From: DATGLE01 sp035294325
GTDB lineage: Bacteria; Chloroflexota; Ktedonobacteria; Ktedonobacterales; Ktedonobacteraceae
Length of the DNA: 29,603 nt
Direction: 5' to 3'
NCBI GenBank assembly: GCA_035294325.1
Contig: DATGLE010000152.1
Span: 1-29,603 of the forward strand
Within the stretch, counting starts at the first letter, position 1. Each line of letters starts with the position of its first letter. The position numbers and the translations under genes are program-made. Positions 7,476 to 15,454 of this stretch are shown here, in pieces. The notes beneath the pieces were generated by a model. The model made no database searches. It had not been told where the DNA came from and saw nothing but the letters and a program-made list of their open reading frames with translations.

Positions 7476-9227
7476 GTGCCTGACGAGGAACAGGTGTATT
7501 CGCTCAAGTACGACAATTTCACCTTTGCATATGGAGAAGAGGGTCAGAACGTCGTTCACGATATAGCTATTGATCTGCCAGAAGGTCGCGTCCTGCTCAT
7601 CACAGGTCCCAGTGGCGCCGGAAAGACCACAATCTGCCGCGCTGCTAACGGCCTGATCCCTCACGAGTTTAAGGGGAAGATGCGCGGACAGGTCACGATT
7701 GCCGGGAAGTATAATTCGCGGAAGTTCGGCGTAAGTGCGCTCTCGAAGATTGTGGGGGTGCTCCAGCAGGACCCGGAGACGCAGTTGTTCAATCCTACCG
7801 TCGAAGATGAGATCGTCTTTGGCGCCTGCAATTACGGGCTGCCCGTGGATACGATTCGTGAGCGCACACGGCATCTGCTGGAGTTGACGCGCCTGAGCGC
7901 TCATAGTCGCAAGAACCCGCACAATCTCTCGGGAGGTCAGCAGCAGGCTTGCGCACTGGCGGCGATTCTGTCCTTTGATCCCGCAACACTTATTCTCGAC
8001 GAACCAACGTCGAACGTCGATCCGTTGGGGAGCCAGGAAGTGCTTGCCCTGGTGGCGCGTCTGGCTCGTGAGGAGGGCCGCACAACTTTGCTGGTAGAGC
8101 ATAAGCTTGAGGAGCTTGTCCATCTCGTTGATGAGATGATGGTGATAGATAAGGGGAAGATCCTGCATCGAGGAACCGTGCGCGAGGTGCTTGAACACGT
8201 TGAATACATCGATGCAGTGGGCTTGAGCGTACCGCAGGTCACGCTGCTTGCGGCCAGGCTGCGCTCGGCGGGTTGGCCGCTTGAGACACTGCCGCTTGAT
8301 ATTGATGAGGCCATCGCTGTACTGAAACCACTGGTCGATCAGGAGAGCCTGGCCCGACTGCCCGTACCACCTCCGCGCCGTGTGCAGCACAGCAGCGATG
8401 AGGTCGTCGTTGACATTGAGCATCTAACACACGTCTACAAGGACGGCACGCAGGCGGTGCGCGATCTCAATCTCAAGATTCGGCGCGGCGAGTTCGTGGC
8501 GATCCTGGGGCAGAATGGCTCGGGCAAGACGACGCTGGTGAAGCACCTGAATGGATTACTCAAGCCTGCTGCCGGCTCGGTGAAAGTGGCAGGGCTGGAT
8601 ACCGCAAAGGCTTCAATCAATGAGATGGCAGTGACCGTTGGCTTCATTTTCCAGAATCCCGATACTCAAATCTGCAAGTTGAAGGTCTACGATGAACTGG
8701 CCTTTGGTCTGAAAAACGTGGGCCTGTCCGATGCCGAGGTTGCAGAGCGCGTCAGGCAGGCCGCCGAAGAACTGGCGATTTCACATCTGCTGGATAAGAA
8801 TCCTTTCCTGCTGAGTATGGGCGAGAAGCAGCGGGTAGCTGTTGCCTCTGTGATTGCGATGCGCCCGGCTATTCTGGTGCTCGATGAGCCAACCACCGGC
8901 CAGGATTTCAAAAGGGCGAAGGATATTATGGATCTCGCTGTGCGTTTCCATGAAGAGGGTCAGACCATCATTGTCATTACCCATGATATGAATCTCGCCG
9001 CCGAGTATTGTGATCGCGTAATCGTGATGGCGGAGGGAAGGATTATTCTCGATGCGCCGACGCGCGAAGCTTTCCTGGCTCGTGATGCGTTGCGCGCCTC
9101 GTCGCTGCGCCCGCCACAGGTGACGCTGCTGGGCGAGGCGCTGGGTTATCCGCATGCGTGGCTCACAGTGGATGAAGCGTTCTCGACATTAGAAACTGTT
9201 CGCATGGGGGCCAGTCATGGCGCTTGA
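7476..9227 (+). CDS. Fused double ATPase of an ECF transporter
   Basis: A 583-residue protein with two ABC ATPase domains. Domain 1 has Walker A GPSGAGKTT (about 43-51), signature LSGGQQQ (about 150) and Walker B LILDEPT. Domain 2 has Walker A GQNGSGKTT (about 344), signature LSMGEKQR (about 445, second residue Met for Gly/Ser) and Walker B LVLDEPT. Both have the Q-loop segment FQNPDTQ/QQDPETQ characteristic of EcfA/CbiO-type ATPases. The frame is open further upstream over the S gene, but GTG at 7476 follows an excellent GAGGAGGAAGG and begins the first domain, so it is the start. It powers uptake together with the S and T proteins. The end overlaps ecfT by 11 bases. Confidence 0.93.
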   Translation: MPDEEQVYSLKYDNFTFAYGEEGQNVVHDIAIDLPEGRVLLITGPSGAGKTTICRAANGLIPHEFKGKMRGQVTIAGKYNSRKFGVSALSKIVGVLQQDPETQLFNPTVEDEIVFGACNYGLPVDTIRERTRHLLELTRLSAHSRKNPHNLSGGQQQACALAAILSFDPATLILDEPTSNVDPLGSQEVLALVARLAREEGRTTLLVEHKLEELVHLVDEMMVIDKGKILHRGTVREVLEHVEYIDAVGLSVPQVTLLAARLRSAGWPLETLPLDIDEAIAVLKPLVDQESLARLPVPPPRRVQHSSDEVVVDIEHLTHVYKDGTQAVRDLNLKIRRGEFVAILGQNGSGKTTLVKHLNGLLKPAAGSVKVAGLDTAKASINEMAVTVGFIFQNPDTQICKLKVYDELAFGLKNVGLSDAEVAERVRQAAEELAISHLLDKNPFLLSMGEKQRVAVASVIAMRPAILVLDEPTTGQDFKRAKDIMDLAVRFHEEGQTIIVITHDMNLAAEYCDRVIVMAEGRIILDAPTREAFLARDALRASSLRPPQVTLLGEALGYPHAWLTVDEAFSTLETVRMGASHGA

Positions 9228-10071
9228 AATTGCCTATCAGGATCGAGGCACCTTTATCCACCGGCTCGATCCCCGTGTAAAGCTGCTCTGGTGGCTATCG
9301 ATCAATATCACACTTGCTACCTGGAATGATCCGATCTGTCTTTTCTTATTGCTTGTCAGCGTGTTCATTTATGGACGCGTAGCGGGCATCCCCATCAGAC
9401 AGAGCCTCTCGAACTTACTGCCGGTGCTGCCGTTCATTATCTTTGTGCTGCTGGCGAATCTGGCTTTCTGGCGACCGGAACATGGCGTGGCAGCGCACCA
9501 GATCGGCTATATCGTCCCACCGGGAACACCGGTCATTCCCGCCATCCCTATTTATTGGGAGACCATCGTGTTCTCTATCGGGACGATCCTGCGCCTGCTA
9601 ATCCTGGTATCGAGTTCGCTTCTGCTCATCAAGACCGTCTCGCCTTCGGAACTGGCGCTGGCAGTCACGAAAATGGGCATTCCGCCGGAGATCGGCATGG
9701 CGCTCTCGATGACGATTGCTTACATTCCTGTGGTGGTGGGCCAGTTGCTCTCGGTGATGGAGGCGCAGCAGTCGCGCGCATGGAAAGTGAAGACCTCGAA
9801 TCCTGTCGCACGCTTTCGGGCCTACGTCTCGATCTCGATCCCGACCTTTTTCCGCTCCTTTCAGGCCGCCGAGTCGATGGCTGCGGCGATGATGTCGCGT
9901 GGCTTCGGCTACGATATCGATCATCGTACCGAACTCACCCCGACGCGCTTTCAGACACGGGACTGGATCCTGGCGGCGAGCTTCGCGGCCTTCCTGGTGG
10001 TCGGCTTCCTGCTCGGTTTCTTTGGCATCGTGCGGTATACGCTCACCATGCATGTGCTCGGTTTCAGCTAG
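9217..10071 (+). CDS. ecfT: ECF transporter transmembrane subunit EcfT (CbiQ family)
   Basis: A 284-residue membrane protein. The N-terminal FIHRLDPRVKLLWWL is the CbiQ/EcfT hallmark (L-DPR-KL). Several membrane segments follow, and the cytoplasmic coupling region has two Ala-Arg-Gly-like motifs, SRA in QQSRAWKV and SRG in AAMMSRGFGYD, which contact the two ATPase domains. The ATG at 9217 lies inside the ATPase gene, so translation is coupled. It scaffolds S component and ATPases. Last gene of the plus-strand block; a convergent gene follows after 147 bases. Confidence 0.92.
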   Translation: MALEIAYQDRGTFIHRLDPRVKLLWWLSINITLATWNDPICLFLLLVSVFIYGRVAGIPIRQSLSNLLPVLPFIIFVLLANLAFWRPEHGVAAHQIGYIVPPGTPVIPAIPIYWETIVFSIGTILRLLILVSSSLLLIKTVSPSELALAVTKMGIPPEIGMALSMTIAYIPVVVGQLLSVMEAQQSRAWKVKTSNPVARFRAYVSISIPTFFRSFQAAESMAAAMMSRGFGYDIDHRTELTPTRFQTRDWILAASFAAFLVVGFLLGFFGIVRYTLTMHVLGFS

Positions 10072-10106
10072 ATAAGTGATCTGAGACCTTTCTCGAAGCG
10101 CTTGAT

Positions 10107-10149
10107 CGGGCAGCGAGTCACTATTTGCCGCTGAAAGTATAGCTGCCCG
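10107..10149. terminator. Hairpin between convergent ecfT and aldolase genes
   Basis: CGGGCAGC (10107-10114) pairs with GCTGCCCG (10142-10149), loop 27 nt, in the 147-base gap between converging genes. No T run on either strand. Placement is its main support as a bidirectional end. Confidence 0.25.
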
Positions 10150-10218
10150 GCGCGGCGAGCCTGTCGGGCCTGAGAGCAAGAACCTCATTCTGTGTGCAGG
10201 CTGATCTCCGCGCACAGG

Positions 10219-11331
10219 TCACTGAACTTTTCCCCTGGCGGCAACCGGCCAGATGGCTGTCAGTTTTCCATCGCGATAGGCATAATAGAAGTCGTGCAAA
10301 TTAATCGTCGGATCGATATGACTGGGAATAAGCTCGACACGATCTCCTATCTCAAGCGGGGGAGGCTCCGATACTTCGCTCTCATCCCAGGTTAAGATGC
10401 CATGTTCGTCGCCTCCCGGCCGATATTTCACACCAGGAAGTCCTCCGGGTTCGGCGAACCCGCTATCCGTTGTCAGCGCTTTGAGGCCGGCATCGACAAC
10501 CGCTCGATTGGGCGCTGGCCGGCTGATAACCGTCGAGAGGATGGTCAGCGCATTCGCATACACTGGCCCCAGGGCATTGCGATAATCGGTATCCATAAAG
10601 ATGAAAGAGCCGGGCTGCACCTCGGTCACGCCCTCGCACGTGGCGCAGATCTCGGCGGTTCCTGTTCCTGCGGTAGTTACAATCTGAATGGGGAAGCCCA
10701 TATCTCTCAACTGTGCGGCAGTCGTCGTAAGCAATTGCATGGCTTCGCGGCAGCGCCGCGCTCGTTCGCCCGCGTCACGTAAATGCTGTAAATGCCCTTC
10801 GTAGCCCTGCACGCCTACCAGGCGCAGGCTCTCCATCCGTCCGATATGTCGCGCCAGGGTGAGGGCCTCCTCGCCGGGCTGGACGCCGGTGCGGTTCTGC
10901 CCGACGTTGAGATCGAGCAGCACGTCGAGGTGTAGCCCGGCGTCGTGTAGCGCCTCGTTCAGCGCCTGCGCCCCGGCGGGGCTATCAACCACGACTTTGA
11001 TGCGGGGGTGCTCCTGCACCAGCGCTGCCAGCCGGGCAAGCTTGGGTTTGCCCGCGATTTCGCTGGTAATCAGCAGGTCTTCGATGCCAGCCCCGGCCAT
11101 GACCTCGGCCTCGCTGACCTTCGCGACGCAGCCGCCGATGGCTCCGGCATCCAGCAAGAGGCGCGCCAGGTCGGGACTCTTGACTGTTTTCAGGTGCGGC
11201 CTGACGTTTACCTTGCTCGGCCGCAAGCGCTGCATTAATCTGGCAATATTCTCTTCCATCAATGCCTGGTTAACAATCATAGCGGGCGTATCCAATGCCT
11301 CTAACGGATCGCCCGGCCGGGGTTGATACAT
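10219..11331 (-). CDS. D-threonine aldolase-like PLP enzyme (DSD1/alanine racemase fold type III)
   Basis: A 370-residue protein from the ATG at 11331, which has GAGGG 8 bases upstream. A longer start at 11361 lies inside an inverted repeat and has no ribosome binding site. The N-terminal alanine racemase-type barrel has the PLP lysine K48 in RPHLKTVK. The C-terminal metal site reads SHIDPTINLHD, with H338 and D340. In this family His-x-Asp is the Mn-binding pair of D-threonine aldolase, while D-serine dehydratase usually has His-x-Cys, so aldolase-type cleavage of D-3-hydroxy-amino acids to glycine and an aldehyde is the better guess. It converges on the hyu-ECF block, and glycine formed could feed the glycine cleavage genes about 5 kb away. 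Family firm, substrate inferred. Confidence 0.85.
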   Translation of the reverse strand: MYQPRPGDPLEALDTPAMIVNQALMEENIARLMQRLRPSKVNVRPHLKTVKSPDLARLLLDAGAIGGCVAKVSEAEVMAGAGIEDLLITSEIAGKPKLARLAALVQEHPRIKVVVDSPAGAQALNEALHDAGLHLDVLLDLNVGQNRTGVQPGEEALTLARHIGRMESLRLVGVQGYEGHLQHLRDAGERARRCREAMQLLTTTAAQLRDMGFPIQIVTTAGTGTAEICATCEGVTEVQPGSFIFMDTDYRNALGPVYANALTILSTVISRPAPNRAVVDAGLKALTTDSGFAEPGGLPGVKYRPGGDEHGILTWDESEVSEPPPLEIGDRVELIPSHIDPTINLHDFYYAYRDGKLTAIWPVAARGKVQ

Positions 11332-11348
11332 GCTACTTGCCCTCGCTC

Positions 11349-11451
11349 TAGTTAACGCCATGTGCCTGTTTTTGTGCGCCGCAGGCGCACCCTTCGGTGA
11401 AGAGCCGCGCAGCGGTGAGCGGTCAGCGAAACTGGCACATGGCGTTAGTTA
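11349..11451. repeat. Palindromic element A: inverted repeat enclosing two mini-hairpins
   Basis: TAACGCCATGTGCC (11353-11366) pairs perfectly with 11434-11447, with further pairs on both sides. Inside are GTGCGCC-GCA-GGCGCAC (11374-11390) and CCGC-GCA-GCGG (11405-11415), both with GCA triloops, and TGAGCGGTCA (11416-11425), which recurs exactly at 20670-20679 in element E. The arm core GGCACATG is shared with element B. Here the arms lie outside the mini-hairpins, the reverse of the arrangement in D and F. Confidence 0.85.
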
Positions 11452-11524
11452 AGGATCATCGGTCTGCTGCTATTTTATCATCTCTAAGAAGGTGTCCGAG
11501 GCTCGGTGCTCTCGCCGCGCGTAG

Positions 11525-11629
11525 GTGTGGCTCCGCCGCACCAGGGATCACAGCAGAGGTAGACCTGGCAGCATTGATCGCCAGCCTCAGAGGGGCGCCG
11601 GTGTAGCTCCGCTGCACCAGGGATCTCAG
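11525..11629 (+). repeat. Two 29-base direct repeats, 76 bases apart
   Basis: 11525-11553 and 11601-11629 match at 26 of 29 positions, both of the form GTGTxGCTCCGCxGCACC followed by AGGGATCxCAG. Each copy can fold into a mini-hairpin. The second copy runs into the left arm of palindrome B, as if the first were the left end of a related element that lost or never had its palindrome. Confidence 0.75.
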
Positions 11630-11705
11630 GGGTGGTGTGGGCACATGCGCTGCGCGCATGTGCCCACACCACCCCTGAGATCCAGCGAGCGCCGCAGGCG
11701 CGAGC
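11621..11705. repeat. Palindromic element B: perfect 30-bp stem plus conserved end
   Basis: 11621-11650 is the exact reverse complement of 11654-11683, with a TGC loop. Directly after it, 11685-11704 (GCGAGCGCCGCAGGCGCGAG) is a mini-hairpin with a GCA loop that recurs at 20767-20786 (19 of 20) and, inverted, at 19164-19183. It lies in the 548-base gap between the divergent aldolase and response-regulator genes; apart from repeats A and B and the direct repeats nothing else is seen there except AT-rich DNA at 11735-11770. Confidence 0.92.
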
Positions 11706-11879
11706 ATGTAATGGGGCTGGCAATCGGACACATTCTTAAAAGAATAAAGAATAAGGTGGGAAAATTATATCCCGTACCATTCCTCAGCTTTGTGGCGTGT
11801 TTCTAGTAAAGGTGTGATACTATGTAGAGGCGCGATGCTCTATGAGAGCGACGAAGATTTTCTCTTCCAGGATGTGATT

Positions 11880-12590
11880 ATGATTACCAACCAGCCTAAG
11901 AAGCGTATCCTGGTCGTTGAGGATGAGGCTAATATCGCGCAATTTCTGAAACGTGGGCTGACATACAAGGGCTTCGATGTAAGGGTAGCATGGGGGGGAG
12001 AGCAGGCGTTGCAGGAGGCACGGGGCTTCTCACCCGATCTGGTGGTGCTGGATATCATGCTCCCCGGCATGGATGGCTACGAGGTCTGCCGCCGCCTGCG
12101 AGCAAGCAGCGACGATAGGTTACAGATCGTGATTCTGACTGCTAAAGATGAGCTATCGGATAAGGTGATCGGCCTGGATAGCGGCGCTGACGATTATGTC
12201 ACGAAACCCTTCGTGTTCGAGGAACTGCTGGCGCGTATTCGTGCCCGGCTGCGGCGCTCGGAGGCGAAGAACCAGCATGCGCGGCAGATCGTGGTGGGGG
12301 ATCTGGTGATAGATACGGCGGCGCGCCAGGTATGCCGTGGTGGGGAGCCAATCGAGCTGACCATGCGCGAGTACGATCTGCTGGAACTGCTGGCGCAGCA
12401 TGCCGGACAGGTTTTGCCCAAAGAAGTCATTTTTGAACGGACCTGGGGCTACGATAACGAGGCGGGCCTGGAAATCATCAAGGTGTACATCAATTACCTG
12501 CGCAGCAAGCTGAACGCAGGCGGAAAACCCGATATGATTTACACGGTGCGAGGGGTGGGTTATATGCTCAAGGCCCCTTCCGGCCTCTGA
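11880..12590 (+). CDS. OmpR-family response regulator
   Basis: A 236-residue two-component regulator. The receiver domain (about 8-120) has the acidic pair E14/D15, phosphoacceptor D58 in LVVLDIMLPGMDG and K109 in VTKPF. The winged-helix DNA-binding domain (about 140-232) ends with the usual KVYINYLRSKL and YTVRGVGYML. The frame is open from 11790. ATG 11880 gives the usual short N-terminus before the receiver strand but has only a weak CCAGGA; ATG 11835 with AGAGG is the alternative. The kinase gene follows 29 bases later and is its likely partner. Targets unknown. Confidence 0.93.
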   Translation: MITNQPKKRILVVEDEANIAQFLKRGLTYKGFDVRVAWGGEQALQEARGFSPDLVVLDIMLPGMDGYEVCRRLRASSDDRLQIVILTAKDELSDKVIGLDSGADDYVTKPFVFEELLARIRARLRRSEAKNQHARQIVVGDLVIDTAARQVCRGGEPIELTMREYDLLELLAQHAGQVLPKEVIFERTWGYDNEAGLEIIKVYINYLRSKLNAGGKPDMIYTVRGVGYMLKAPSGL

Positions 12591-12619
12591 GGACGTAGCT
12601 ACATGAGCAGAGTAGTACG

Positions 12620-14218
12620 ATGTCAGAAGCTCTACAGACCGAGAGAGAGAGAATAGCGCCGCCGGAGAAGGGCCTGCCTTTATTCGTCGCCATGTGCAGG
12701 TCGCTGTTCTCTTTTCGCAAACCACGATCATTGCGCGCGAACCTGGCGCAGTGGAATGCACTGGTGCTGCTACTCACGCTGGCGCTGCTGGAAAGCGTGG
12801 TCTATCAGATGGTGACTGCCGGCCTGATAAGCGATCTGGACTCGCACCTTACAGCACAGGCGACCAGGCTGCAAGCCGCCACCGCCCGGTGGAAGGCGAG
12901 CGGCACACCCGCCGATCTCAACTTCTTAAAGCAACTGGTACATGGAGATCGCATAAACGAATTTACGGCGAATTCTATTTACATCAAGCTGTTTGATGTT
13001 CATAGCGGTCAGCTTCTCACGCTTTCACCGCAGCTTGAGCAGATAAGCATACCATTGAGCCGTTCCGATTTTACAGCAGCGCTGCAAGGCAGGCGTGTGT
13101 TGAGCGTGGTGGGGGATCGCGATGGCGACCAGGCCCATACTCTGACCTTCCCGCTCTATGATAAGTCCCGGCTCATGATTGCCATTGCCCAGGTAAGTCA
13201 ATCGCTGCAAGTGATAAGACAGGTGCAGCCAGTTTTACTGCTGGTGCTCGGTATAGTCGGGCTGCTGGCGGCTCTGGCTTCCTACGCTTTCAGCTTTTAC
13301 CTCATGAGTCAGGAATTGCGTCCTCTGAGCAGGCTCATTGTGACGATGCACAGGTTGAGCGCCCAGCACTTTGATATCCGTTTTCATCCCGCGCGCCTGA
13401 CGGTTGAGATTATCATGCTCACCCAGGCTTTCAATCAGATGCTGGATCGCTTGCAGGCAAGCTTCGCGCTCCAGCGCAGCTTTGTCTCCAATGTTTCACA
13501 TGAGCTGAGGACGCCGCTCACCGCCATTCAAGGGCAGATCGACGTGATGCTGCTCAATCCCGAATTGAAGGGCGAGATGCGTGAGGATTTGCAGGGGGTA
13601 AGCGCTGAACTGAGACGGTTGACGCGCCTGGTGACGAATCTGCTGACCAGTGCGCGGGCGGAGGCCGGTATGTTCCCCCGGCCCTTCGATAATGGCGGCC
13701 AGATCGTTGATCTGGATGCGCTGCTGGTGGAGGTGGCGCACCAGGCGCGTTTTATCAACCAGCAGATCAGGCTGGAGGTGGAACATCTTGAGCAGGTCGG
13801 CGTCCCCGGCGAGGCCGATCTGCTCAAGCAACTGCTCCTCAACCTGGTGGAGAACGCCCTGACCTACACGCCCGCTGGCGGCGAGGTGAAACTGGCGGTG
13901 ATTCGCTGCGATAGCGTTCCGGCTGAGGTGGTAACGGAAACCGCTGTACGCAGCAAGGAATGGGCCAGACTCAGCGTCTGCGACAGCGGGCCAGGCATCG
14001 ATCCCGAGGATCTACCGCATATCTTTGAACGCAACTATCGCGGCAGCTACGGTAGAGAAGTGCGCCCCTCAGGTTCCGGGCTTGGCCTTTTTATCGCTCG
14101 CTTGATTGCTCATGTTCATCATGGCGCCATCACCATCAACAGCGAGATGGGAAAGGGGACCTGCTTCCATGTCTGGCTGCCCGCTGCCGTGGAGGGCGCC
14201 GCTTTCAGGTCATCCTGA
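12620..14218 (+). CDS. Membrane sensor histidine kinase
   Basis: A 532-residue kinase. Membrane segment 1 is at about 49-70, an extracytoplasmic sensor region follows to about 198, and membrane segment 2 is at about 200-226. A HAMP linker, a HisKA domain with H294 in SHELRTPL, and an HATPase_c domain follow, the last with NLVENALTYTP (N box), DSGPGI (G1) and GSGLGLFIA (G2). It phosphorylates the response regulator just upstream. The start has no clear ribosome binding site and is the least certain point; M25 at 12692 is an alternative. The last three codons and the stop lie inside repeat element L at 14206-14300, so the original C-terminus may have been replaced by repeat insertion. Confidence 0.92.
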   Translation: MSEALQTERERIAPPEKGLPLFVAMCRSLFSFRKPRSLRANLAQWNALVLLLTLALLESVVYQMVTAGLISDLDSHLTAQATRLQAATARWKASGTPADLNFLKQLVHGDRINEFTANSIYIKLFDVHSGQLLTLSPQLEQISIPLSRSDFTAALQGRRVLSVVGDRDGDQAHTLTFPLYDKSRLMIAIAQVSQSLQVIRQVQPVLLLVLGIVGLLAALASYAFSFYLMSQELRPLSRLIVTMHRLSAQHFDIRFHPARLTVEIIMLTQAFNQMLDRLQASFALQRSFVSNVSHELRTPLTAIQGQIDVMLLNPELKGEMREDLQGVSAELRRLTRLVTNLLTSARAEAGMFPRPFDNGGQIVDLDALLVEVAHQARFINQQIRLEVEHLEQVGVPGEADLLKQLLLNLVENALTYTPAGGEVKLAVIRCDSVPAEVVTETAVRSKEWARLSVCDSGPGIDPEDLPHIFERNYRGSYGREVRPSGSGLGLFIARLIAHVHHGAITINSEMGKGTCFHVWLPAAVEGAAFRSS

Positions 14219-14300
14219 GCGCAAGCGAAGTACCTGATGCCCGGACTGTAGAGCTTTCGCTTGTGCCGGGCCTGATGTGGTTGCCGCTCAGGATGACCTG
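14206..14300. repeat. Repeat element L: 16-bp inverted repeat of the TCATCCTGAGCG type
   Basis: 14206-14221 (CAGGTCATCCTGAGCG) is the exact reverse complement of 14285-14300. Between them AAGCGAA pairs with TTCGCTT and GCCCGG with CCGGGC, giving a multi-stem fold. TCATCCTGAGCGnAAGCGAAG motifs are widely scattered miniature repeats in Chloroflexota and other bacteria as I remember them. The left arm contains the stop codon of the kinase gene. Confidence 0.85.
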
Positions 14301-14435
14301 CTTTCATAACCTCTTCCATTTCTTATCCCTTCTAATGCTCGTTCTCATCAACCTCTAATCTCTGGCTTACGCGGCATTAACGATGGGAAACTACACTTTT
14401 AGATAGAGGCATGTTGAGAGCGGAAAATAGGAAGA

Positions 14436-14512
14436 AGACACCCGCAAGGGGTGTCTCTACATTGGGTCTCCCTGATGCCGAAAACATGGAGAGGCGCCCC
14501 TTGCGGGTGTCT
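14436..14512. repeat. Repeat element H: 25-base inverted repeat with few mismatches
   Basis: 14438-14462 pairs with 14486-14510: 22 Watson-Crick pairs, 2 G-T pairs and 1 mismatch, plus two more pairs outside. Arms begin ACACCCGCAAGGGG, a unit that is itself a small hairpin. The loop is 23 bases. No ORF inside is credible. It sits in the 504-base gap between the kinase and sigma factor genes; 14301-14435 shows nothing else. Confidence 0.85.
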
Positions 14513-14603
14513 GCGATGGTTATCCATTGTCCCAAATAATCCTTTCCGTGAAAAGAGGCAGGGGATTGCCCTGGCTGGATCCGGGGGCACCTCGAATCAT
14601 CGC

Positions 14604-14657
14604 TATTTTAACGGATTTGATAGCAGTCACTATTTTAACGGATTTGATAGCAGTCAC
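14604..14657 (+). repeat. Exact 27-base tandem duplication upstream of the sigma factor gene
   Basis: 14604-14630 and 14631-14657 are identical 27-base units beginning TATTTTAACGGATTTGATAG. They end 65 bases before the sigma factor start, so they probably lie in its promoter or operator. The unit is AT-rich against its surroundings. A doubled protein-binding site is the simplest reading; a recent slippage event is the alternative. Confidence 0.85.
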
Positions 14658-14722
14658 TTTCATATGCTGAGGTGTAAAGAGTTGAAATACCTCCTGAAAA
14701 AATGGAAGAGGAGTAATAAATT

Positions 14723-15349
14723 ATGCAAAAAAGAAAACGCGTATTTCCCTGGCCTGCCGATGTTGATGATGGAGTTCTGGTCAGGCAGGTTCTGGCAGGA
14801 GATGAGCAGGCATTCGAAATCCTGATGCGCCGCTACCATACGATGGTCTCTCATTGCATTTCTCGCTATCTGGGAGATGGCGATCATATATGGGATGTGA
14901 TCCAGCAAGTCTGGCTGCGCCTGTATCATGCCCTGCCGCGATTGCATACCGATGGCCCGCTGGGACCGTGGTTGCTGACTGTAGCGCAGCGCTGCTGCCT
15001 GGACGAACTGCGCAGGAGGCGCAGGAGGCGCATTGTGGTCTTCTCAGAGTTGGAAGGAGATCCTGACAGCGAAGAACTCGGGCCGCTGGCATTGCTGCCG
15101 GATCCGCGTCCATTGCCCGATGAAATTGCAGAGTACCACGAACTCCAGGCTGTGCTCAGGCGTGCGATAGAGACCTTGCCCCCCAGGAGCCAGGCTATTG
15201 TGCGCCTGCGCTTTTATGAACAGCTCAGTTTTGCCGAAATCGGGGAGAGGCTGCATATGCCAATGACGACGGCAAAGGTTCTCTTCTACCGAGCGCGCGC
15301 GCGACTGGCCTCCATGCTTATCGCGGAAAAGCCCCATACCTCCCGCTGA
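14723..15349 (+). CDS. ECF-type (group 4) sigma-70 factor
   Basis: A 208-residue sigma factor with region 2 at about 15-95 (DEQAFEILMRRYH, then DVIQQVWLRLYHALPRL and a basic CCLDELRRRRRRR) and region 4 at about 140-200 (IETLPPRSQAIVRLRFYEQL, SFAEIGERLHMPMTTAKVLF as the helix-turn-helix). Region 3 is absent, as in ECF factors. AAGAGGAG at 14705-14712 precedes the ATG. No anti-sigma gene is adjacent: the next gene is gcvH with its own promoter. A run of seven arginines between regions 2 and 4 is unusual and follows a small GCGCAGGAG duplication in the DNA. Regulon unknown. Confidence 0.92.
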   Translation: MQKRKRVFPWPADVDDGVLVRQVLAGDEQAFEILMRRYHTMVSHCISRYLGDGDHIWDVIQQVWLRLYHALPRLHTDGPLGPWLLTVAQRCCLDELRRRRRRRIVVFSELEGDPDSEELGPLALLPDPRPLPDEIAEYHELQAVLRRAIETLPPRSQAIVRLRFYEQLSFAEIGERLHMPMTTAKVLFYRARARLASMLIAEKPHTSR

Positions 15350-15419
15350 CTGGACGTAAGGTCTACCGCTTTACATGAATTATATATCCTCGACAAAATA
15401 ACGGTGAGTGCCCGCAACC

Positions 15420-15448
15420 CTCACACCGTGTGCTCAACATGCTATAAT
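15420..15448 (+). promoter_or_regulatory. Sigma-70 type promoter of the gcv operon
   Basis: The -10 is an exact TATAAT at 15443-15448 and the -35 is CTCACA at 15420-15425 (4 of 6), with a 17-bp spacer. The predicted transcript would start near 15455, giving a leader of about 168 bases before gcvH. Confidence 0.6.
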
Positions 15449-15454
15449 TGAGAG

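Noticed and set aside
11456..11806. Short open frames across palindrome B on both strands
   Set aside because: Their sequences are translations of the palindrome and direct repeats. Nearly mirror-like peptides on both strands show they are by-products.
14604..14657. CRISPR array
   Set aside because: Two 27-base units are directly abutting with no spacers, and no cas genes are present.
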